Part shown: one piece after another, positions 35,645-44,492 of the stretch
Layout of the letters: each line of letters begins with the position of its first letter
How positions within the stretch are numbered: position 1 is the first letter of the stretch
NCBI RefSeq assembly: GCF_003315635.1
Contig: NZ_PDCG01000001.1
Location: 310,001 to 374,000, forward strand
Source: Bifidobacterium aemilianum
Lineage (GTDB): Bacteria; Actinomycetota; Actinomycetes; Actinomycetales; Bifidobacteriaceae
Length of the DNA: 64,000 bases
Direction of reading: 5' to 3'
Translations under genes and position numbers: made by a program
Notes under the pieces: model-generated
Database searches by the model: none
The model's input: the letters and a program-made list of their open reading frames with translations, nothing else
Told to the model about the DNA's origin: nothing

Positions 35645-37909
35645 ATGTCGAAGTACAGCGCACAGCTCCTGGAAGAACAAGCGGCCGTGGATAGGGCCTA
35701 CGGTCGCCTGGACTCCCTGCGCACCCAGATCAAATCACGCCTGGACACAGTTCGGGCGGCTGGCTCCCACGGGTCCCCCACACAAAGGACCGAACGCGAT
35801 TCCTTCGCCAATATGTATGAGGACAGGCTCACCCAGCTACGCGCAGTTGAAGACCGGCTGGTCTTTGGACGAATCGACGACAACAGCCATGACCGCCGCT
35901 ACATTGGGCGCATCGGCCTGTCCAGCGAGAACCATGACCCCATCCTGACCGATTGGCGCGCCGACGCCGCACGGGCCTTCTACGAGGCCACCCCGTCCAA
36001 CCATGGCAACATCGTCATGCGCCGGCATATCAGCCTGCATTTCCGCCAAGTCACCGCCATCGAGGACGAGGTCCTGGACATGGACTCCGACCAGGTGGAC
36101 CAGGCTGTGGACGCAGGCACCCTGACCGGCGAGGGCGCCCTCCTGGCATCCCTGGGTTCGCGCAGGGTCGGCAAGATGACCGATATCGTCGCCACCATCC
36201 AGGCCGAGCAGGACAGAATCATCAGGGCTCCCCTGGACAGGACCATCGTGGTCCAGGGCGGGCCGGGCACCGGCAAGACAGCCGTGGCCCTGCACCGGGC
36301 GGCCTACCTGCTCTACACCTACCGCCGCAAGCTGGCCGGATCCGGCGTTCTGGTGGTCGGCCCCAGCTCCGCTTTCCTGCATTACATCGACCAGGTGCTG
36401 CCCTCCTTGGGCGAAACCGGAGTAGTCAGCCGCACCATCGGCGACCTGATCCCCGGCATCAGCGCCCAGACCCAGGACGAACCCCATCAGGCCAAGCTCA
36501 AGGGCGACCAGCGCATGGCCCGTGCCATCGCCTCGGCAGTGGCCCACCGCGAACGCATTCCGGCCCATCTTCCCACCATCAAGATCAACGGATTCTCCGT
36601 ACCCATGCTGCCAGTGGACGTCCAGGAGGCCATTCAGGACGCCAAGCGGACCCGCAAGCCCCACAACCAGGCCCGCGAAAGCTTCATATCCTCGGTCCTT
36701 TCCGCCATGCGACGGCGCTACCTGGACCAGCTGGACTACACTCCCGAACAGGCCGAGATCAGCGATGTGGCCATGCAACTGCGCATGAGCGACGAGATCC
36801 GCAAGACCCTCAACCTGGCATGGCTGCCCATGACCGGCACCTGGCTGGTCGACCAACTCTTCTCCAAACCCAACCAGCTGCGCCGTTTCGCCCCCTGGCT
36901 CAGTGACCAGGACGTCCACAGCCTCATCCGCCCCAAGGGCTCGCCCCTGACCATTGCCGACATACCCCTGGTCGACGAGGCCATGGAGCTTCTGGGTCCA
37001 GACCCGAAGTTGTCCGCAGGCCAGGCCGCAGCCCGGCGCCAGCAGGCCGAGGAGGAGCAGTATGCCAAGGACACCCTGGCCCAGGCCGGCATAGGGACGG
37101 GCATTGTCAACGCCCGCATGTTGCTGGACAACATGGCAGGAGACGACCCGGAGGCCCTGGCCCAGAAGGCCGGCGCGGACAGGGAATGGACCTACGGCCA
37201 TATCGTGGTTGACGAGGCCCAGGAACTGACCGCCATGGACTGGCGTATGCTCATCCGCCGTTGCCCCTCCCGGTCCCTCACCATCGTGGGCGACCTGGGG
37301 CAGACCGCAGCCCTGGGCGGAAGCCGGGATTGGGCCAAGACCATGGACCCCCTCTTCGGCCCCGACCGCTGGGACCTGGCCGAACTGACCACCGACTACC
37401 GCAACCCTAAGGAGGTCTCGGAGCTGGCGGTCAAGTTTGCCAAGACCGAAGGCCTCTATGTCTCCACCAGCTCCTCTGTCAGGGAGATGGAGGGCGCTGT
37501 CCATCGGATCACAGTCCAGCATATGGACCAGTTGCCGCAAGCGGTGTTGCGTCAAACCCTGGCCCTGGCCAAGGAGTTCCTATCAACAGATGGCAGCGGT
37601 CGCCTGGCCATCATCCTGCCAGGAAGCCTGCTCACCATGTTGGAGGGCCCCATCCGCAAGCAATTGGACCTGGACAACAAGGGGCAGGGCCAGCGATATG
37701 ACTGGAGGGAGCAGCTCTCCATCTGCGACACCAATATGGTCAAGGGTCTGGAATACGACGCGGTGATCCTGGTCCAGCCCGGCCAGATCGAACTGGAGGC
37801 CCCCTCCCGCCTCACCGCGGCATCGGACCTCTATGTGGCCATGACCCGCCCGACCCAACGGCTGGTTATTATTCGGACACCGCAGGACTCTGGGGCCTTA
37901 GAGCTATAG
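35645..37909 (+). CDS. UvrD/Rep-family helicase, HelD-like
   Basis: A 754-residue superfamily 1 ATPase. An N-terminal helical region (SAQLLEEQAAVDRAYGRLDS) resembles the coiled coil that HelD inserts into RNA polymerase. Walker A is GGPGTGKTAVALHRAAYL (about 205-222), Walker B/motif II is HIVVDEAQELTAMDWRML, the motif III region is VGDLGQTAALGG, and the C-terminal motif VI region is VAMTRPTQRLVI. HelD proteins release stalled RNA polymerase from DNA or DNA from RNA polymerase. The ATG at 35645 follows AAAGGA; a GTG 36 bases upstream is in frame. The gene is divergent from mraZ across a shared promoter region. Confidence 0.88.
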   Translation: MSKYSAQLLEEQAAVDRAYGRLDSLRTQIKSRLDTVRAAGSHGSPTQRTERDSFANMYEDRLTQLRAVEDRLVFGRIDDNSHDRRYIGRIGLSSENHDPILTDWRADAARAFYEATPSNHGNIVMRRHISLHFRQVTAIEDEVLDMDSDQVDQAVDAGTLTGEGALLASLGSRRVGKMTDIVATIQAEQDRIIRAPLDRTIVVQGGPGTGKTAVALHRAAYLLYTYRRKLAGSGVLVVGPSSAFLHYIDQVLPSLGETGVVSRTIGDLIPGISAQTQDEPHQAKLKGDQRMARAIASAVAHRERIPAHLPTIKINGFSVPMLPVDVQEAIQDAKRTRKPHNQARESFISSVLSAMRRRYLDQLDYTPEQAEISDVAMQLRMSDEIRKTLNLAWLPMTGTWLVDQLFSKPNQLRRFAPWLSDQDVHSLIRPKGSPLTIADIPLVDEAMELLGPDPKLSAGQAAARRQQAEEEQYAKDTLAQAGIGTGIVNARMLLDNMAGDDPEALAQKAGADREWTYGHIVVDEAQELTAMDWRMLIRRCPSRSLTIVGDLGQTAALGGSRDWAKTMDPLFGPDRWDLAELTTDYRNPKEVSELAVKFAKTEGLYVSTSSSVREMEGAVHRITVQHMDQLPQAVLRQTLALAKEFLSTDGSGRLAIILPGSLLTMLEGPIRKQLDLDNKGQGQRYDWREQLSICDTNMVKGLEYDAVILVQPGQIELEAPSRLTAASDLYVAMTRPTQRLVIIRTPQDSGALEL

Positions 37910-37918
37910 ACTGGGGCC

Positions 37919-39118
37919 ATGCCCACAGCACTATTGTTGGAAAACATTCACCCCTACGCCGCCCAAAGCTTGCGCCAACAAGGCTTCGAAGTCGCAACCC
38001 GCAAGGGAGCCCTATCCGAACACGAACTCATCGAGGCCCTGGCAGGTGTGGATCTGCTGGGCATTCGCTCCAAGACCAAGGTCACTGCTGCCGTGGTCGA
38101 TGCCTGCCCGCAACTGACAGCAGTCGGCTGCTTCTGCATCGGCACCAACCAGGTTGATTTGGACTATGCCGGCCAGCATGGCATCGCGGTCTTTAACGCC
38201 CCCTATTCCAACACCCGGTCAGTCGTGGAGCTGGTCATCGCCGACATCATCTGCCTGCTACGGCGCATTCCGGCCCACACCCACCACATCAAGCAGGGCA
38301 TCTGGGACAAGACAGCCTCCGGTTCCCATGAGGTGAGGGGCAAGACCTTGGGCATCGTCGGCTACGGGCATATCGGCATGCAGCTGTCGGTCGTAGCGGA
38401 GGCCCTGGGCATGAAGGTGGTCTTCTACGACCTGGACGAGAAGATGGCCATGGGCAACGCCCAGCGCATGGACAGCCTCCAGGACCTGCTTGCATGCAGC
38501 GATGCCGTGACCCTGCATGTCGACGGCCGCAAGTCCAACACCGGCTTCTTCGGTCGGGAGCAGTTTGAGCAGATGAAGCAGGACGCCATCTTTATCAATC
38601 TCTCCCGGGGATTCGTGGCGGACCTGGACGCCCTCAAGGATCAGCTGGCTTCGGGCCACCTCTCCGGCGCTGCGGTGGATGTCTTCCCCTCCGAACCCAG
38701 CAAGAGCGGTGACCCCTTCGCCACCGACCTGGCCACCGAGGACAACATGATCCTGACCCCCCACATCGGCGGGTCCACCCTTGAGGCCCAGGAGGCCATC
38801 GGCCACTTCGTGCCCCAGCGCTTGGAGGATTACTGGTTCGGAGGGTCGACCATGCTTTCGGTCAACCTCCCCCAGGTGACGGTCTCCGGCAACCCCACGG
38901 GCATCCGCATCGGACATCTGCATGTGAACCTGCCTGGGGTCTTGGGCAAGCTCAACCACATCCTGGGTCAGTCCGGCATCAACATCACCGCCCAGTCCTT
39001 GGGCACCGAGGGCTCCTTGGGTTATGTGGTCACGGACGTGGACCGCAAACCGGACCAGCAGACACTCCAATCCCTCCAGAACATTGAGGGCACCATTCGC
39101 CTTCGGACCATGGCCTGA
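37919..39118 (+). CDS. serA: D-3-phosphoglycerate dehydrogenase
   Basis: A 399-residue NAD-dependent enzyme for the first step of serine synthesis. The cofactor-binding loop is GIVGYGHIGMQLSVVAEALG (about 147-166). The catalytic His is in LTPHIGGSTLEAQEAIG, and the catalytic Arg in INLSRGFVADLDALK. The C-terminal 80 residues form an ACT domain, typical of the shorter E. coli-type enzyme with serine feedback. It starts 9 bp after the helicase stop and is probably cotranscribed with it. Confidence 0.95.
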   Translation: MPTALLLENIHPYAAQSLRQQGFEVATRKGALSEHELIEALAGVDLLGIRSKTKVTAAVVDACPQLTAVGCFCIGTNQVDLDYAGQHGIAVFNAPYSNTRSVVELVIADIICLLRRIPAHTHHIKQGIWDKTASGSHEVRGKTLGIVGYGHIGMQLSVVAEALGMKVVFYDLDEKMAMGNAQRMDSLQDLLACSDAVTLHVDGRKSNTGFFGREQFEQMKQDAIFINLSRGFVADLDALKDQLASGHLSGAAVDVFPSEPSKSGDPFATDLATEDNMILTPHIGGSTLEAQEAIGHFVPQRLEDYWFGGSTMLSVNLPQVTVSGNPTGIRIGHLHVNLPGVLGKLNHILGQSGINITAQSLGTEGSLGYVVTDVDRKPDQQTLQSLQNIEGTIRLRTMA

Positions 39119-39196
39119 GCCAGCGACCAGAGCCGATATGACCGCCGGCCGCCAAACATGAGACCTTGAATTGGCAGCTAATCACATAGGTATGGG

Positions 39197-39227
39197 GCTG
39201 GGGCCAAATGAACAACCTGGCCCCAGC
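39197..39227. terminator. Possible stem-loop terminator between serA and nrdR
   Basis: GCTGGGGCC (39197-39205) and GGCCCCAGC (39219-39227) form a perfect 9-bp GC-rich stem with a 13-base loop, placed between the convergent genes serA and nrdR. Neither side carries a T-run, so termination efficiency is uncertain. Confidence 0.4.
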
Positions 39228-39387
39228 AACAATTGCATCTCTGAGCTGTAGTCTACTCAAGCACGAAAAATTCAAATGCCCCAGCCGAGTCTCCCCCGCC
39301 GACAGTTATCAGCGGCGTGGCCAGTCATCCGAGGCCCCCGCAGAGATTGGCCGGCCGCCAAAACATCCACCCCGACAGCCCCCCAAC

Positions 39388-39852
39388 TCACCGCTGATGG
39401 GATTCGCCCTCCTCAGCCCTCAATGCATTGATGGCATCCTGGAAGTCATCCAGGTCGCTGAAGTTCTGATACACACTGGCGAAGCGTAGGTAAGCCACCA
39501 GATCCAGATCCTTGAGGGGTTTGAGGATGGCCCTGCCCACCTCTTCGGAATCCACCTGTGCCAGACCCCGGGCCCGAAGGTCCTCCTCCACCTGCTGGCC
39601 CAGCATTTTCAGGTCCTCTTCCTTGATGGGCCTGCCTTGGCACGCCTTACGGACACCCGAGACCACCTTTGCCCGGTCGAAAGGTTCCACATTACCCGAG
39701 TGCTTGGTGACCAACAGCATGGTGGTCTCCAAGGTGGTGAAACGATTGCCGCACTTGGGGCATTCCCTCCTGCGCCTGATGGCATGGCCATCCTCACTGA
39801 TACGGGTATCAATGACTTTGGTGTCTGTATTCTGGCAAAAAGGACAGTGCAT
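39388..39852 (-). CDS. nrdR: Transcriptional repressor NrdR
   Basis: A 154-residue zinc- and ATP-dependent repressor of ribonucleotide reductase genes. The N-terminal zinc ribbon has CPFC and [10 protein letters not shown], and an ATP-cone domain follows ([20 protein letters not shown]). The start MHCPFCQ is the family norm; the frame is open 12 codons further upstream without a ribosome site. The gene lies behind the LysM gene in the same direction, a lexA / LysM / nrdR order familiar in actinobacteria. Confidence 0.95.
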   Translation of the reverse strand: MHCPFCQNTDTKVIDTRISEDGHAIRRRRECPKCGNRFTTLETTMLLVTKHSGNVEPFDRAKVVSGVRKACQGRPIKEEDLKMLGQQVEEDLRARGLAQVDSEEVGRAILKPLKDLDLVAYLRFASVYQNFSDLDDFQDAINALRAEEGESHQR

Positions 39853-39968
39853 GGTCATAAGAATAACCACTATGTGGACATTTGTCACACACCAGCACCG
39901 ATACCTAGCTCACACTTGCCCGGAAGGATCAATTCCCCACCACCGCCAAGTATGTATAAAGCAGGCAG

Positions 39969-40397
39969 CTATTCTGCGGGCACACGGATGTGCTGGCCGG
40001 GCTCCAGGGCGGCGTCGTCCAACTGGTTGATCCTCATCAGCTGGTCCACAGTCCGGGAAACATTCTGACCATCCGGGGTAATGCCGGCAGCATAGCCCCA
40101 GAGGGTGTCACCGGGTTGGACCGTGTAGTTGACCACACGAACAGTGCCAGTGGAGGATTGAGCAATCTGAGGAGCGACAAAGCTCCAGCCGGTCCAGGTC
40201 AGGAGGGCAACAAGGGCCAGACCCACCAGTTTCCCCCGTAGGGTCAAAGTGGTCTTGGAAGCACAGGAAGTGCCCTTCCCCCTGGAAGCCGCACCCTTCG
40301 CCGACGGTGCCGTAGCTGGCTTTACTGCCCGGCCACGCCCATTTCCATACCGCACTGCATGGGGCGCGAATCCCCTGGCGACGACTGCACTGGCCAT
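39969..40397 (-). CDS. Membrane-anchored LysM-domain protein
   Basis: About 142 residues: a basic tail, one membrane helix (LVGLALVALLTWTGWSFVAP), and a C-terminal LysM domain (VNYTVQPGDTLWGYAAGI to QHIRVPAE), which binds peptidoglycan. It is divergent from lexA with three SOS boxes between them, the same arrangement as the SOS-induced division inhibitor YneA of Firmicutes and its actinobacterial counterparts. A role as DNA-damage-induced division inhibitor is therefore likely but inferred. The start is ATG 40397 or GTG 40400; AAGGAG is well placed for both. Confidence 0.82.
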   Translation of the reverse strand: MASAVVARGFAPHAVRYGNGRGRAVKPATAPSAKGAASRGKGTSCASKTTLTLRGKLVGLALVALLTWTGWSFVAPQIAQSSTGTVRVVNYTVQPGDTLWGYAAGITPDGQNVSRTVDQLMRINQLDDAALEPGQHIRVPAE

Positions 40398-40511
40398 CAC
40401 GACCACCTCTCCTTCTATCCTCCCAGGACCAATCAGCTCGCTTGATGCCGATCAGACCCGCCGACACCGACCAACTCTTCCGGTACCGCATCTGACTTCC
40501 TCAAGTCATTT

Positions 40512-40592
40512 CGAACACATGTTCTATCGAACGTATGTTCTAGATTGGCACAGGAGCCCAAAAAAAGCAAGCTGTTTTTCGAACAGATGTTT
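40512..40592. promoter_or_regulatory. Three LexA (SOS) boxes between lexA and the LysM gene
   Basis: Three GAAC-N4-GTTC sites are present: GAACACATGTTC at 40513-40524, GAACGTATGTTC at 40529-40540, and the imperfect GAACAGATGTTT at 40581-40592. The first two are 16 bp apart centre to centre. They match the actinobacterial/Bacillus-type LexA operator and can serve both divergent genes, predicting lexA autoregulation and SOS control of the LysM protein. Confidence 0.9.
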
Positions 40593-40647
40593 GATTTCAC
40601 ACGATGGTCACGTTATGCTGTAAGCAAGCAAGACGAAAGGAAGAGCT

Positions 40648-41367
40648 GTGAGCACCATTGCCTTTACCCCCCCAGCAGATGGGGCGGGAACCTCCAACAA
40701 CCAGCTGACCGAGCGTCAGTGCAAGGTGTTGGAGGCAATTCGCTCACACGTTGCAGAGTGTGGCTTTGCCCCTTCCTTCCGGGAGATAGGCCAGGCTGTA
40801 GGCCTGAAAAGCCCCTCCTCCGTCAAACACCAGTTGCAGGTCCTGGAGGAGAAGGGCCTGATCCGCATGAACGCCAACAAGGGGCGCGCCATTGAATTGG
40901 TCGAGGAGCCAGGCGAATCCGCCAAGGCTACCCATACGGAGACCGCCACCATACTGCCCTTCCCGGCTGAGCAGGATCGTGAGTCCATTCTTGAGTCCAG
41001 GGATGTGCCCTTGGTCGGCCGCATCGCAGCTGGCACCCCCATCACCGCAGAGCAGCACGTCGACGACGTCATGCGTCTACCGGAACGCCTGACGGGCACC
41101 GGCAACCTATTCATGCTGGAGGTCCATGGCGACTCCATGATTGATGCCGCCATCTGCGACGGTGACTTCGTAGTGGTCCGAGAACAGAACACGGCGTCCA
41201 ACGGTGACATAGTGGCCGCCCTGCTTGACGATGAGGCCACGGTCAAGACCTTCCGCAAGGAAAAGGACCAGGTCTGGCTGATGCCCCACAATCCGTCCTA
41301 CTCGCCAATTGATGGAACCTATGCCAGCATCATGGGCAAGGTCGTCACGGTCCTGCGCAAGATCTGA
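40648..41367 (+). CDS. lexA: SOS repressor LexA
   Basis: A 239-residue repressor-protease. The winged helix-turn-helix (LTERQCKVLEAIRSHVAECG to QLQVLEEKGLI) is followed by a linker and the S24 autocleavage domain. The scissile bond is Ala128-Gly129 (GRIAAGTPI), the catalytic Ser163 lies in HGDSMIDAAI, and Lys200 lies in EATVKTF. The GTG start follows GAAAGGAAGAGCT. RecA-stimulated self-cleavage would derepress genes with GAAC-N4-GTTC boxes, three of which are just upstream. Confidence 0.97.
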   Translation: MSTIAFTPPADGAGTSNNQLTERQCKVLEAIRSHVAECGFAPSFREIGQAVGLKSPSSVKHQLQVLEEKGLIRMNANKGRAIELVEEPGESAKATHTETATILPFPAEQDRESILESRDVPLVGRIAAGTPITAEQHVDDVMRLPERLTGTGNLFMLEVHGDSMIDAAICDGDFVVVREQNTASNGDIVAALLDDEATVKTFRKEKDQVWLMPHNPSYSPIDGTYASIMGKVVTVLRKI

Positions 41368-41498
41368 AGGTAGCCATTCCTCCCAGGATGCCCTTTCCTG
41401 GGTCAGGCAGACTGACAACCAGTCTCATACCTGGCAAGCCATGACCCATAGTACGGCAGGACTTCAATAGAGACCATTCACAGACAAACCACATAGAC

Positions 41499-41535
41499 AA
41501 GCGGTGGACCACCCTACTGATTGGGTCCACCGCTT
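41499..41535. terminator. Bidirectional terminator-like hairpin between lexA and the CDF gene
   Basis: AAGCGGTGGACC (41499-41510) and GGTCCACCGCTT (41524-41535) form a perfect 12-bp stem with a 13-base loop, followed on the plus strand by TCTCTAT. It sits between the convergent stops of lexA and the cation exporter and probably ends both transcripts. Confidence 0.75.
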
Positions 41536-41591
41536 CTCTATATCCGCACACCGATGACCACGGCCGGCCCCTGGGGCAGCGACCACGGCCA

Positions 41592-42575
41592 CTAGCGATG
41601 CATGGCCTCGACATCAGGCGCGCTGAAGCCCTCGGGCTCCAGCTGGAAGGTGGTGTGGGGCACCGAGACCGGGAAGTGCTCACGCAGGCAGTGCTGCAGC
41701 TGTCTGATGACCTCTCCAGCCTCCTGCATGGTCATGCTGGGATCGACCACCACATGGGCCATGAGGATGGGCATACCGGTGGAGACCGTGGAGGCGTGAA
41801 GGTCATGGACGGCCAGCACACGTGGCAGCTGCTCCATGTGCTCACGGACCTTGTCCAGGTCCAGCCCATCAGGGGTCTCCTCCAGGAGCACCTTGACTGC
41901 CTTGCGGAGGAGTCCGATGGCCCGGGGAATCATCAGCAAGGCAATCAGGCCACCGGCCACCGCATCGAATGAGGTCCAGCCCGTGGTCAGGATCACGATG
42001 GCCGAGACGACCACGGCCACCGAACCCAGGGCGTCGTTCATGACCTCCAGGAAGGCCGCCCGCATGTTCATGTTGTCCTCGCTCTGTGAGGCCAGAATGA
42101 AGATGGAACCAGCATTGGCCGCCAGACCCAGCAGGCCGAAGCACAGCAGGAGCTTGATGTCCTGGACCTCTCCCCCGCCATGGCCGAAGAGTCGCATGGC
42201 GGCCTCAACCAGGGCGTATATGCCAACCAGCAGCAGCACCAGGGCTCCGGCGGCGGCCGTGATGACCTCCAACCGGGCCCAACCCCAGGTGCGGCGGTTG
42301 GAAGGCTTGCGGCGCATGAGCACGGCTGTGATGGTGGATGCGATGAGCACGGACATGTCCGTGAGCATATGACCAGCGTCGACCAGCAGGGCCAGGGAAC
42401 CGGTGGTGATGGCGCCAGCCACCTCAGCCAGGAACACCAGGCCGGTCAAGGTCAGGGTCAGACTCAGTCGCTGTTGGTGCCGCCGGCTGTCTGCCTCCAA
42501 GGCGATCTGATGGTTGCCTTGGACGGCTCCCGCCCGCTTTCCATCATCCCTCTTGCCTCCAGCCTGCAGACTCAT
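41592..42575 (-). CDS. Cation diffusion facilitator (zinc/divalent metal exporter)
   Basis: A 327-residue inner-membrane antiporter of the CzcD/ZitB type with six helices. Metal-site residues are visible in LLVDAGHMLTDMSVLIAS (His/Asp of helix 2) and ASFDAVAGGLIAL (helix 5 Asp). The cytoplasmic C-terminal domain has VLAVHDLHASTVSTG and HVVVDPSM. It likely exports Zn2+ or a related ion in exchange for protons. It stands alone, convergent with lexA. Metal specificity cannot be told. Confidence 0.92.
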   Translation of the reverse strand: MSLQAGGKRDDGKRAGAVQGNHQIALEADSRRHQQRLSLTLTLTGLVFLAEVAGAITTGSLALLVDAGHMLTDMSVLIASTITAVLMRRKPSNRRTWGWARLEVITAAAGALVLLLVGIYALVEAAMRLFGHGGGEVQDIKLLLCFGLLGLAANAGSIFILASQSEDNMNMRAAFLEVMNDALGSVAVVVSAIVILTTGWTSFDAVAGGLIALLMIPRAIGLLRKAVKVLLEETPDGLDLDKVREHMEQLPRVLAVHDLHASTVSTGMPILMAHVVVDPSMTMQEAGEVIRQLQHCLREHFPVSVPHTTFQLEPEGFSAPDVEAMHR

Positions 42576-43051
42576 CGAATCATCCCCTCCATATGCCTAC
42601 CCTCAACTTCACCAAGACCCCCGCAGGACTTCCCGGCAGTCCGCCAGCCAGAGTCACGGACACGGGCCTCGCCCCGAACAAGCGTAGAGGAGGCGGCCGC
42701 GAGAATCAATGGTTGAATCAAGCTAGCCGAGAAGAGTTGTCCATCTTATGTATTCTCCCCGCACAGCAGTCAGCGCGAAGCTTTAAGCCCCGGATTCGCA
42801 TGGAAAGGACGTGCCGAGGCATATCGTGACCATGCCCGCAGGGTCTTTCGCTTGCAGAAAGCCATTGCACGCACCTTGGAAATGCACGGGAAATCGGGGA
42901 GAAACCTATACCCCTTGTGTTCGTCTAATCAGCCGGGACACCGAACCCCATGAGCGCTCAGGTATGGCCCGCCCCCGCAGCAGCGGCCTGTCGGGCATGC
43001 ATTCCCATTCCTGGTCAGACCAGTGTCGGACCCACCTACCAGGAGGTGACC
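42576..43051. other. 476-bp intergenic region with no recognised feature
   Basis: This divergent region between the cation exporter and the citrate synthase remnant should hold both promoters. No convincing small gene, RNA, hairpin or repeat was seen. AGGAGGTGACC at its right end is the ribosome site of the citrate synthase gene. Confidence 0.5.
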
Positions 43052-44351
43052 ATGACAGCCCAGGCGCGGCTTACCGTCGATTCCAACGTAGTTGACCTAC
43101 CTCTGGTCCAGGCCACCTGCGGCCCCAACGGCATCGTGGTCTCGGGTCTGCGCAATGACGGTTGGGTGACCATGGACCCGGACTTTCTGACCACCGCCCA
43201 GTGCGAATCCGCCATCACCTTCATTGACGACAAGCGGTCAATCCTGCGCTATCGAGGCTATGGCATCGAGGACCTGACCGCCCATTCCAGCTTCTTGGAG
43301 GTGGCCTGGCTGCTCATGCGCGGCCAACTCCCCAGCCAGCAGGAATATGAGGAATTCCGGAGCAGGATCCTTCACCACACCTTTGTGGGCGAGGACTTCC
43401 GCAGCCTCCTGGGGGCCTTTCCCCGCAAGGCCCACCCCATGAGCGTCCTGGCCTCGGCGGTCAACGCCCTGGCCAGCTTCCACCCCGGCACCCGCGACAT
43501 CAGCGACCCCCAGCAACTGGAGAAGGCCCGTGCCATCATCATGGCCGAGGTGCGCACCATTGTCTCCCTGATCCACCGCCGCCGGCGTGACGAACCCCTC
43601 CTGTACCCCGACAAAACCAGAGGCTACGTGGAGGATTTTCTGCGCATGAGCTTTGCCGTGCCCTACGAGCCCCACACTGCGGCCCCAGCCACGATTGATG
43701 CCCTGGACAAGCTTCTCATTATTCACGCCGACCATGAGCAGAACTGTTCGACCTCCGTAGTGCGCATCACCGGCTCCGCCCATGCCAACCTCTTATTCGG
43801 CCGTGGCCGCCGGCATCAACGCCCTGTCCGGCCCCCTGCACGGAAGGGCCAACGAGGCCGCGCTCAGGCAACTCATGGAGATACGGGACTCGCATATGCC
43901 CGTGCGTCAATTCGTCCAGCAGGCCAAGGACCAGGACAGCAAGATCGCAGGGCTGTGCCACCGGGTCTACAAGTCCTACGACCCCCTGGCAGCCGTGGTC
44001 AAAGACCAACTCCATCAGCTGACGTCACACGGCGAGGCGACCTTCAACGACAATATCCGCTCCCTGATTGATGTTGCCCTGGAATTGGAGGACCTGGCTC
44101 TGCATGACGAGTATTTCGTCTCCCCCCCCCCCCCAGCTCTACCCAACGTCGACTTTTATACGGGACTGATCTACCGGGGCATAGGATTTGCCCCAGAGAT
44201 GTTCACGACCCTCTTCGCCTTGGAGGGCATACCCGGTTGGTTCGCCCAGTACCGTGAGATACTGGCCGACCCCATGACCAGGATCGGGCGGGTCCGCCAG
44301 GTCTACACGGGCGAGGGTCAGCGGCGCTACATGCCCATCGACCAGCGGTAA
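43052..44351 (+). pseudogene. gltA: Citrate synthase, frameshifted
   Basis: The gene starts at ATG 43052 behind AGGAGGTGACC and reads MTAQARLTVDSNVVDLPLVQ. Typical regions follow, including DKRSILRYRGYGIEDLTAHS, HADHEQNCSTS and SAHANL. At 43793-43794 one extra T (CTCTTATTCG instead of CTCTATTCG) shifts the frame. The rest (SAVAAGINALSGPLHGRANE to PNVDFYTG and RQVYTGEGQRRYMPIDQR) continues in another frame to 44351. Within it a run of 13 Cs (44122-44134) replaces the usual SRxLYPNV segment and introduces PPPPAL, so the region near a catalytic Asp is also altered. Citrate synthase condenses acetyl-CoA and oxaloacetate; here it feeds only the branch to 2-oxoglutarate. It converges with a ruined aconitase gene. 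Confidence 0.88.
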
Positions 44352-44492
44352 CCCACCGGCAAGACCCAACGGCAACAACCAAGGGTATGACTGAGCGGTA
44401 AGACACAACAGCAACGATGACCGGCCACACATGCGAGGTGGGTGGCTTGGTTTCCAGTCCCGCAGGCCCCCTACACATTCCCAGTCTTCTAC

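Noticed and set aside
35837-37555. A 572-codon minus-strand frame inside the helicase gene
   Set aside because: It is antisense to a clear superfamily 1 helicase and shows no motif of its own; shadow of codon bias.
39197-39227. Confident intrinsic terminator after serA
   Set aside because: The stem is good but neither side has a T-run, so it is listed with low confidence only.
44122-44134. C13 tract as a phase-variation switch for citrate synthase
   Set aside because: A separate frameshift at 43793 already breaks the gene, and citrate synthase is not a typical phase-variable product.
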